From the NCBI GenBank assembly GCA_003499955.1, contig DNRP01000045.1:2545-15672 (forward strand): DNA of 13,128 bases. The letters are read 5' to 3'. The DNA is from Cyanobacteria bacterium UBA9971 (GTDB taxonomy: Bacteria; Cyanobacteriota; Vampirovibrionia; Gastranaerophilales; UBA9971). A program made the translations under genes and the position numbers. Position 1 is the stretch's first letter, and each line of letters opens with the position of its first letter. This document shows positions 6,265 through 12,505 of the stretch, piece by piece. The notes under the pieces were generated by a model. It searched no databases. It was not told the DNA's origin and saw only the letters and a list, made by a program, of their open reading frames with translations.

Positions 6265-8519
6265 ATAAAGAAATAAAAATATCTGACAGAGAAAAACTTC
6301 TAAGAAAAATAATTACAACTGTAAGAAGTACTATAGATATTGATGAAATGCTTACAATAATATGTGATGAGGTGGGAAAGACTTTTAATGCAGATAGAGC
6401 TTCGATTATTCAATGTAATGACAAGAAAGATTATACAAATTGGTCTTTAAAAAGAGAATATACAGCTTTTGAAACTGTAAAAACACATAAACAAGTTAAT
6501 ATAGATAAGGGTATCAGCTTGTTTTGGGTAGAGATGCTTTATAAACGCGGCAATAAAAGCCATTATATTGAAAATGTTCCTGAAACAACCCTTCCTGAAC
6601 CTATAAACTCCAATTATCGGAAGCTTGAAGTAAAAACCATGCTTGGAATTTCTATTGAAAAAGATGATGATAAATGGGGCGGGCTATTTTTATCAAATAC
6701 AAGAAGTTATGATAAGTGGACTAAAGAAGAAATAAAACTTCTGGAAGATATATCAGATCAGATATTCACTGCAATTAAACAGGCAGAGTTATATAAAAAA
6801 GTTCAGGAAACCGCTAAAAGAGAAAAATTAATCAGAGAAACAATATTATCTTTGTTTTCTTCAATTAGTTCATTGAATATAAAAGATGTTTTTAAAGCAA
6901 TTGTTACAGAAATAGGAAAACTTTTTGAAGCAGACAGATGCTTTTTTGCAGAATATGATGCTGATAATAACACTATGTTTCCTCAGGATGATTATAAGGA
7001 ATATAATTCAGATAAAACTATAAAACCCGCGTATTCAAGAAAAAATAAAAAAGAAGAATTAGCGGAATTAATAGAAATTGTGATTCATCAAAAACAAATC
7101 ATAAAGGTAGAAAATACCGCTGAAGTAAATTTCCCTGAAGAAACAAAAAAACTGTTAGATGATCTTTCTATTAAATCTTTTGTAGGACTTCCTATATTTT
7201 TAGGTGAAACACCTTTAGGAACACTGGTTTTGCATTATGTTAAAGATTATAAACAATTTAACCGGAATGAAATTGACACATTGCATACTATAGCTACTCA
7301 ATCAGGGATTATTATTAATCAGGCAAAACTTTATAAAAAAGTTCATGAAACCGCTAAAGAAGAAAAAATGCTGGCGGAAATAATGGCAGTTATTAAAAGT
7401 AATCTTAAAATTGATGAAATTTTTATGATAATTTGTGGGCTTTTGTCAAATTTTTATGATGTTAACAGGATAATAATTTCAAAACTTGATACAGAAGAAA
7501 ACAAATTAAATATTTTAAAAGAATGCAGTAAAAAAAATGATAGTAATGATTGTAAATTAACTGCAAAAAGTAAAGAATATTTTTACGAAAAAATAATTAA
7601 AAATAAAAATTTAATAATTAATGACACTGAAAATGCAGATAATCCGAAATATTTTCTGAAAGATCTTAAATTAATGAAGATAAAAGCATTTATGATGGCT
7701 TCGATGTATATTAACGAAAATGAAACAGGTGTAATTATTATTCAGGATACTAAAAAAAATAGCTGGCAACAGGAGGATGTTAATTTTTTATTAAGGATTG
7801 CTGATTATATTTTAATAGCAATAAAAGAATCCAATCTTTATAATCAATCAGAATTTATATCAAATGCAGCTCATGAGCTAAAAACCCCCCTTTCTGTTAT
7901 AAACGGATATGCCGGCGCATTATTAAATCTTGAAAAACCTGATTGTGAAACGACAAATAGGTTTTTGCATATCATAAAAAATAACTCGGAAAGATTAAAT
8001 AAGCTTATAGATAATTTATTGTTTATTTCAACTATAGAAAAAAAACTTAATGATGAAAAATTGGCTTTTGAAGAATTAAAAGTTGTAGATTTAATTGAAA
8101 ATTCAATTCAATTTTGTGATGAAAAAATTAAATTGAAAAATATTAAAATTGAAAAAAATATAGAAAATATTGTTATAAAAAAAGCAAACACCATACTTTT
8201 ACAACAGTTAATGATTAATTTGATTACAAATGCGGTAAATTATAGTAAGACACATTCAATAATCAGATTAAATACAATAAAAAATGATAAAGAAATATTA
8301 ATAAGTGTAGAAGATAATGGTTGTGGAATAAAAAAAGAACATATATCAAATATTTTTGAACGGTTTTATCGTGTAGATAAGTCAAGAAGCAGGGAAACAG
8401 GCGGAATTGGACTCGGGCTTAGTATTTCAAAACTTATCAGCAAAATACATGGCGGGTACATAACTGTAGAAAGTGTTTTTGGTAAGGGAAGCATTTTCAT
8501 CTTGCATTTGCCGGAATAG
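6249..8519 (+). CDS. Soluble multi-GAF sensor histidine kinase
   Basis: A 756-residue kinase with no membrane segment or signal peptide, so a cytoplasmic sensor. It has three GAF-type modules (about 17-180, 196-360 and 373-530) linked by near-identical signalling helices (QAELYKKVQETAKREK at 178-193, QAKLYKKVHETAKEEK at 358-373). The HisKA domain has the H-box SNAAHELKTPLS with phospho-accepting His542. The HATPase domain has N-box NLITNAVNYS (657-666), G1 DNGCGI (689-694), F-box FERFYR (703-708) and G2 GGIGLGLSI (718-726), so it looks catalytically complete. The TTG start at 6249 overlaps the regulator's end; AGGA at 6236-6239 supports it, and the next in-frame ATG is residue 34, inside the first GAF. 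GAF ligands cannot be read from sequence; no obvious bilin- or haem-binding signature was recognised. Confidence 0.93.
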   Translation: MQSNLDKEIKISDREKLLRKIITTVRSTIDIDEMLTIICDEVGKTFNADRASIIQCNDKKDYTNWSLKREYTAFETVKTHKQVNIDKGISLFWVEMLYKRGNKSHYIENVPETTLPEPINSNYRKLEVKTMLGISIEKDDDKWGGLFLSNTRSYDKWTKEEIKLLEDISDQIFTAIKQAELYKKVQETAKREKLIRETILSLFSSISSLNIKDVFKAIVTEIGKLFEADRCFFAEYDADNNTMFPQDDYKEYNSDKTIKPAYSRKNKKEELAELIEIVIHQKQIIKVENTAEVNFPEETKKLLDDLSIKSFVGLPIFLGETPLGTLVLHYVKDYKQFNRNEIDTLHTIATQSGIIINQAKLYKKVHETAKEEKMLAEIMAVIKSNLKIDEIFMIICGLLSNFYDVNRIIISKLDTEENKLNILKECSKKNDSNDCKLTAKSKEYFYEKIIKNKNLIINDTENADNPKYFLKDLKLMKIKAFMMASMYINENETGVIIIQDTKKNSWQQEDVNFLLRIADYILIAIKESNLYNQSEFISNAAHELKTPLSVINGYAGALLNLEKPDCETTNRFLHIIKNNSERLNKLIDNLLFISTIEKKLNDEKLAFEELKVVDLIENSIQFCDEKIKLKNIKIEKNIENIVIKKANTILLQQLMINLITNAVNYSKTHSIIRLNTIKNDKEILISVEDNGCGIKKEHISNIFERFYRVDKSRSRETGGIGLGLSISKLISKIHGGYITVESVFGKGSIFILHLPE

Positions 8520-8740
8520 AAATTTGTCGACAAGGTAGTCAAGAAAGACATGATAACAAATTTAGTCCGTTAAATTTTGTCATTTCAACTGTTTTCGGAA
8601 TAGTTAAAAGTTTTACATTTGAGAAATATTTTAGAAAATTTTTAGAAAATATAAAATGTTATATTCATTTTATGAGTAAAAAGTCGAGTATATATTTTGG
8701 AAATACGATTTCTAAATAAATTATTATTGAAAGGAAAAAA
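8520..8740. other. Intergenic leader of the MerR-type regulator
   Basis: 221 AT-rich bases without a supported gene. Visible structure: a 10-base direct repeat TTTAGAAAAT at 8630-8639 and 8641-8650, one helical turn apart, and a TATATT (8691-8696) that could be a -10 box but lacks a good -35. AAGGA at 8731-8735 is the ribosome site of the following gene. The direct repeat might be an operator, but nothing ties it to a protein. Confidence 0.4.
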
Positions 8741-9151
8741 ATGGTAACTGAAGTACTTTTATCAAGGACAGAAAAAGGGTTTGATGCTGACAAACCGATG
8801 TTTCCCATTAGTGTAATAGCTGATCTTCTTCAAGTTCATCAAAGAACATTGAGAATCTACAATGAAGAAAAAATCCTTGTTCCTGAAAGATCACCTAAAA
8901 ACCGCAGACTCTATTCATTTAATGACATTGAAAGAGGTAAATTTATTCAGTATATGTCAAGAGAATTGGGCATAAATATAATTGGAATCAAAATTATTTT
9001 TGAACTTTTAAAGCAGCAAAATATTAAAGCTGAAGATCAAAAAGCATTTATTGATGAAATTGCTAAAAATATTAATATAACTTATGAAATACAGCAACAA
9101 AATAAAGAAAAACTTTCAAGAAGAGGAAGAAAACCCGCGCCTATCGCTTAA
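8741..9151 (+). CDS. MerR-family regulator, HspR-like
   Basis: A 136-residue DNA-binding protein. The N-terminal MerR helix-turn-helix spans about residues 22-60 (PISVIADLLQVHQRTLRIYN, then the wing SPKNRRLYSFNDIE). The segment GINIIGIKIIFEL (77-89) closely resembles the GVNLAGIK segment of HspR, the repressor of chaperone genes, rather than metal- or drug-sensing MerR proteins; no metal-binding cysteines are present. The C-terminal part is a short helix ending in basic RRGRKP. The ATG follows AAGGA with 5 bases between. Unlike typical hspR genes it has no dnaK, grpE or dnaJ next to it, so the heat-shock role is inference. Its TAA overlaps the stop of the convergent glycosidase gene within the shared TTAA at 9148-9151. 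Confidence 0.85.
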   Translation: MVTEVLLSRTEKGFDADKPMFPISVIADLLQVHQRTLRIYNEEKILVPERSPKNRRLYSFNDIERGKFIQYMSRELGINIIGIKIIFELLKQQNIKAEDQKAFIDEIAKNINITYEIQQQNKEKLSRRGRKPAPIA

Positions 9152-10926
9152 TTTCCTTGAATAATGTGTGCTAAAGCTTCTATGGATGGCTTTCTAAGAC
9201 AATAACTTTTGATTAGAGAGTCAGTCTTTTTTGAGTTATCTAAAGTACATGGAACACCCGTATTTATTAGAATTACGGGTGTTTTTATTTTTTTTATCAA
9301 TTCAAGCTGATTTTTGAAAAAAATAGAATTATATTCAACAAAAATTACTGCATCAAAATTTTTTGTCAGGTTTAAAATATTTTCGATTTCTTCTTTTTCG
9401 GGATTAAGTGAATAAATAAGTTCTTTGTGCTTGATTTCTTTAAGAAAATCAGAAATTTTTGAGGAATCTTTCGAGAGATTAAATATTTTTGATTTGTCAG
9501 GAGATAAAATCAAGAAGTTTTTATCTTTTTTCAAGGGAATTAAATTTCCTTTTTGCGCTATTTTTATTGATTTTATAGCTATTTTGTTAATTTGTTCATT
9601 GCTGTGTACTGTCAAATGATTAGATTGCTTCGCCGCTTTGTTCGCAATGACAGTTGTGTCTATAATTCCGTATTTTTCTTTGATAAAAAGTATTTTTTCG
9701 ACGGATTCATTTATTCTTTCAATAGAAATCAAACTATTTTCAACAGCATTTACAAGTTCATTAATAAGTTTAAGGATTTCATCATCGGAATTTCTGAATA
9801 TAAATAAATCTATACCTGCGTTAATTCCTTTTATGCAGGCATCAAGATAATTATAATGCTTGCTTATTCCGCCCATTACCATATCGTCGGAAATTATAAG
9901 CCCTTTGTAATTTAATTTTTCTTTTAAATAATTCGTAATTATTTCAGATGACAAAGAAGCAGGAATGTTTTTTGGTTTCACCCACCCCCTACCCCCTCCC
10001 TTAAGGGAGGGGGTGGTTAGTTTTTTTGACCTCGCTACGTAGTCTTTGGCTGTTAGCTCGGTCATGTTTTTTATATAAGGAAAATTTTTATAAAAAACAT
10101 GCGCTATCATCAGGGCATCTAATCCATTATTAATAGCCCTTTTAAAGGGCTTTATATGAATATTTTCAAGCTCTTCAAAAGATAAATCCGCAACAGGCAT
10201 GTCAAGATGAGAATCCACAGAAGTTTCGCCATGCCCGGGGAAATGTTTTCCGACAGGAATAATATTATTTTCAATAAAAGTTTTATAAACCGGCTCTGAA
10301 TATTTAATAACAGCTTCGGCATTGCAGCCAAAGCTTCTTACGCCAATAATAGGGTTGTCTTTATTTGTATTAACATCAAGAACAGGCGCAAAATTCATAT
10401 TTACACCCATAAATTTTAATTCTTCCGCCATAATTTGTGTATGGCTTTTAATAAGCCCGGGATTTTGAGTTGACGCAAGCGCCATAGCTGTAAGATAATC
10501 AATTTTGTTTTTTATATTGATAGTTCTTTCAACAAGCCCGCCTTCCTGATCAATACTTATAAAAAGTGGCATTTTAGATATATCTTGTAATTCTTTTGAT
10601 AAATCCCGAATTTGATTATAGGAAGCAATGTTTTCCGCAAATAATATAACTCCTCCAAGCCCGTTTTTTGCTAAATTTTGAATATTTTTATTTTTGGAAT
10701 TTAAACAAGTTCCTGAAAACCCCAAAATAAACATCTGTGAGAGCTTTTCTTTTAAGGATAAATTGTTTATTTCAATAGAGGATAATTTCAAATCAATATT
10801 GTTTAAGGTGTCGAGGTGAGGGGGCGAAGCCCCCTCACCGAACTGTCTCCCCCCTCCTCTAGGAGGGGGGCAGGGGGGTGGAGATATAAAATCATTCATT
10901 TTTTTATTATTATCAATATTTTTCAT
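9148..10926 (-). CDS. Family 3 glycoside hydrolase, NagZ-like beta-N-acetylhexosaminidase, carrying palindromic insertions
   Basis: A 592-residue enzyme. The TIM-barrel GH3 domain (about 56-420) shows LKEKLSQMFILGFSG, ISIDQEGG (124-130) and NFAPVLDVN. The NagZ-type loop is KHFPGHGETSVDSH (227-240), with the Asp238/His240 acid-base dyad, and the nucleophile is probably Asp347 in IISDDMVMGGI. Such enzymes remove beta-linked GlcNAc, typically from peptidoglycan fragments. A shorter C-terminal domain follows (about 445-590), so it is longer than one-domain enteric NagZ (about 340). Three stretches look foreign: residues 19-38 (Pro/Gly-rich), 303-315 (TPSLKGGGRGWVK) and 425-440 (VIANKAAKQSNHL). 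Each is encoded by palindromic DNA and keeps the frame. No signal peptide is seen, and no ribosome site precedes the ATG at 10926, so the start is uncertain. Catalytic residues are intact, so it is probably functional. Confidence 0.88.
   Translation of the reverse strand: MKNIDNNKKMNDFISPPPCPPPRGGGRQFGEGASPPHLDTLNNIDLKLSSIEINNLSLKEKLSQMFILGFSGTCLNSKNKNIQNLAKNGLGGVILFAENIASYNQIRDLSKELQDISKMPLFISIDQEGGLVERTINIKNKIDYLTAMALASTQNPGLIKSHTQIMAEELKFMGVNMNFAPVLDVNTNKDNPIIGVRSFGCNAEAVIKYSEPVYKTFIENNIIPVGKHFPGHGETSVDSHLDMPVADLSFEELENIHIKPFKRAINNGLDALMIAHVFYKNFPYIKNMTELTAKDYVARSKKLTTPSLKGGGRGWVKPKNIPASLSSEIITNYLKEKLNYKGLIISDDMVMGGISKHYNYLDACIKGINAGIDLFIFRNSDDEILKLINELVNAVENSLISIERINESVEKILFIKEKYGIIDTTVIANKAAKQSNHLTVHSNEQINKIAIKSIKIAQKGNLIPLKKDKNFLILSPDKSKIFNLSKDSSKISDFLKEIKHKELIYSLNPEKEEIENILNLTKNFDAVIFVEYNSIFFKNQLELIKKIKTPVILINTGVPCTLDNSKKTDSLIKSYCLRKPSIEALAHIIQGN
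9608..9654. repeat. Palindromic-repeat half-copy inside the GH3 gene
   Basis: Bounded by ACTGTCA (9608-9614) and TGACAGT (9648-9654). The internal TAGATTGC and TTCGCAATGACAG match the right arm of the 647-738 element (TAGATTGC ... CTCGCAATGACAG). It encodes GH3 residues 425-440 without disturbing the frame, between the barrel and the C-terminal domain. Confidence 0.7.
9981..10019. repeat. GC-rich palindromic element inside the GH3 gene (internal)
   Basis: The core at 9991-10014 (ACCCCCTCCCTT then AAGGGAGGGGGT) is perfectly self-complementary over 24 bases, flanked on the left by CCCACCCCCT. Its G/C content stands out sharply against the AT-rich gene. It encodes residues TPSLKGGGRGWV, a loop just before the conserved PASLS segment. 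It belongs to the same family as the 10849-10880 element, in the opposite orientation. Confidence 0.75.
10815..10880. repeat. Double GC-rich hairpin element near the start of the GH3 gene
   Basis: Two perfect hairpins lie side by side. GGTGAGGGGGC (10815-10825), loop GAA, GCCCCCTCACC (10829-10839) has an 11-base stem. CCCCCCTCCT (10849-10858), loop CT, AGGAGGGGGG (10861-10870) has a 10-base stem and is followed by CAGGGGGGTGG. They encode GH3 residues from about 16 to 38, upstream of the first conserved GH3 block, and remain open in the coding frame. Confidence 0.78.
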
Positions 10927-11021
10927 AAATCATATTTTTAAGTGAAGAAAAAACCTTTCATTTTGGTGTAATCTGATTATACATTATAGAGTACAAAATT
11001 TTTTATCTTGGGGAAAATATT

Positions 11022-11480
11022 TTGAGATCATTTGTAAAATCTACAATTTTAATTCTTATAATTCTTGTGGTATCTGTTATTTTTATTTCACCGCAAGCGG
11101 TTGCCGTAAAAAAATCAAAGAAAAACGCCATGACTCCGGAAGATCTTGATAAACTTACAGTTTCTGTAAACAGACTGGTAAAAAAAGTTTATTCGGTTTC
11201 TTTATTTGCTCCGTCAGATAACGATGAACTTTTTGAATCAAAAATGAAAGTGGATATAGAAATTCAGGGAGAATCTCCCGATCCTGCATTTGCGGATCTT
11301 GTCTATAAAATTGCTTTTATTCTTAAAGAAAGAGAATTTAAAGAGGATTCGATTGAATATTATAGAACTGTAATGGATAAATTTCCTGATTCGCCTTATG
11401 TAGCAAAAGCAGCAGAAGAACTTCGCAAGCTTGGTGTAAAACTTGATACCGGTTCTGAAGAAGATACAGGCGAAGAATAA
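11022..11480 (+). CDS. Exported small helical-repeat (TPR-like) protein of unknown function
   Basis: A 152-residue protein I do not recognise as a named family. Residues 1-28 form a clear Sec signal peptide: basic start (MRSFVK), a long hydrophobic core, and a likely cut after QAVA. The mature part starts with lysine-rich VKKSKKN, then a helix (PEDLDKLTVSVNRLVKKVYS). Residues about 86-137 look like a tetratricopeptide-type pair (AFADLVYKIAFILKEREF, then SIEYYRTVMDKFPDSPYVAK), similar in style to the repeats of YbgF/BamD envelope proteins. The acidic tail ends EEDTGEE. The start is TTG at 11022; GGGGA at 11010-11014 is 7 bases upstream. It diverges from the GH3 gene with only 95 bases between and is followed by a hairpin. 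A periplasmic scaffold role is plausible only by analogy. Confidence 0.75.
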   Translation: MRSFVKSTILILIILVVSVIFISPQAVAVKKSKKNAMTPEDLDKLTVSVNRLVKKVYSVSLFAPSDNDELFESKMKVDIEIQGESPDPAFADLVYKIAFILKEREFKEDSIEYYRTVMDKFPDSPYVAKAAEELRKLGVKLDTGSEEDTGEE

Positions 11481-11495
11481 ATATAATCTTAAATG

Positions 11496-11551
11496 AAAAT
11501 CCCGATTCCTTTAATCGCACATTCGGCTTTCAAAGTTGGAATCGGGATTTT
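11496..11551 (+). terminator. Long-loop hairpin, likely transcription terminator
   Basis: A perfect 14-base inverted repeat, AAAATCCCGATTCC (11496-11509) and GGAATCGGGATTTT (11538-11551), closes a 28-base loop. It begins 15 bases after the stop of the exported-protein gene. The T-tract is only four bases, then CTATATAAT, and the loop is long for a classical intrinsic terminator. Because the stem is flanked by A and T runs it could act in both directions and also end the CPBP transcript arriving from the right. Confidence 0.6.
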
Positions 11552-11661
11552 CTATATAATATACCTTTTTAAGGTTAGATTCTTTTTCTTATATATTCAA
11601 TATATCATTAGTTTAAATAAACATCATCCCCCGCAAGTGCTAAATTTAAAATCACTCTTGC

Positions 11662-12387
11662 TTAGTGAATTGACAAAAGACTTATTGCGGCAAGCAAATT
11701 GTTGAATAAATGGGCAAAAATTCCGGGCATTACAGAGCCTGTATAATATTTTGTTATTCCCAGAATTAAACCTATTGTTGTAACTGCAACCAGAGCTGCA
11801 TTATAGTCAAGATATTGAGAATGAGAAACTCCAAAAATTAATGCGGTTATTAGAATGCCGGGAAATGCGCCCAAAGTTTTTACAAGTGCAGGCTGCATAA
11901 ACCCCCTGAAAAAGATTTCTTCAATTATTGGTGCAATAAAAATAGCAAGGAAAATTATTGCCATGATTTTGTCTTCCGGCATTAATGTGTACGGATTTTG
12001 TTTAGAAACTTCGCCTAAATGAGAAAAAATAAAACTTATTAGAGTTGTACACAAAACAATTGCTATAGCTGCCAGAATGCCCTGTTTGAAAAAATAAGGA
12101 GTCTTGTGAAAATATATCCCGAAAGCCTCTTTAAACGGAATTTGATATTTTATTGTAACGACAGCATAGACAATTCCCAGCGTAGCAAGTGAAACAGCAA
12201 TCTGTAAAAGAGCAGTAAAAAGACCAATATTCATATCAAGACTTGCATATAGAAAAATCCCTATAAAGATTAAGGAAACGACAAAAACAAGAACATAAGC
12301 GAAAATTACGTCAGAAATTTTCCATGGCACATGTTCATCAAGTCTTGAATTAAGTATAGTAAGTCCCAATTTGTTTTTTCCACTCAT
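11662..12387 (-). CDS. CPBP-family intramembrane metalloprotease (CAAX protease / Abi-like)
   Basis: A 241-residue polytopic membrane protein with hydrophobic segments at roughly 27-48, 55-78, 103-122, 141-155, 172-188, 197-212 and 222-238. The CPBP/Rce1 motifs are complete: EEIFFRG with Glu156/Glu157 and Arg161, the second-motif His189 in FGVSHSQYLDY, and HLFNN with His226 and Asn230. Known members cleave prenylated or other membrane substrates; bacterial ones are linked to peptide maturation, immunity or envelope functions, and the substrate here cannot be deduced. The ATG at 12387 has a weak AGAGAAGA 9 bases upstream. It is a single-gene unit on the minus strand, diverging from the MCE gene with 118 bases between. 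No bacteriocin or lantibiotic genes are nearby, so a self-immunity role is not supported. Confidence 0.9.
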   Translation of the reverse strand: MSGKNKLGLTILNSRLDEHVPWKISDVIFAYVLVFVVSLIFIGIFLYASLDMNIGLFTALLQIAVSLATLGIVYAVVTIKYQIPFKEAFGIYFHKTPYFFKQGILAAIAIVLCTTLISFIFSHLGEVSKQNPYTLMPEDKIMAIIFLAIFIAPIIEEIFFRGFMQPALVKTLGAFPGILITALIFGVSHSQYLDYNAALVAVTTIGLILGITKYYTGSVMPGIFAHLFNNLLAAISLLSIH

Positions 12388-12470
12388 AATATAAAATCTT
12401 CTCTATTATTAATATTTTTTTTATTCTGAAGAAACCTGCAAAGCTGACTTAAGGATGAGAATCTATAACA

Positions 12471-12499
12471 ATGACAATCGGACAATAAACTGATATTAT
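12471..12499 (+). promoter_or_regulatory. Strong sigma-70-type promoter abutting the MCE gene
   Basis: ATGACA at 12471-12476 (5 of 6 to TTGACA), a 17-base spacer, then TATTAT at 12494-12499 (5 of 6 to TATAAT) preceded by TGA, giving an extended -10. The expected start of transcription is 6-7 bases after the -10, at 12505-12506, where the MCE ATG begins. This is the best promoter match I could find in the window. Confidence 0.6.
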
Positions 12500-12505
12500 T
12501 ATCTT

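Noticed and set aside
8520..8563. AAATTTGT / ACAAATTT inverted repeat after the kinase gene as a terminator
   Set aside because: The stem is AT-only in effect, the 28-base loop is unstructured and no T-run follows; not convincing.
11493..11705. Plus-strand ORF of 70 codons after the exported-protein gene
   Set aside because: It begins inside the 14-bp hairpin stem, has no ribosome site, is low-complexity hydrophobic, and runs antisense into the end of the CPBP gene. Most likely chance.
11022..12387. CPBP protease as part of a bacteriocin or abortive-infection system
   Set aside because: No precursor peptide, modification enzyme, exporter or phage gene is nearby; family membership alone does not support it.
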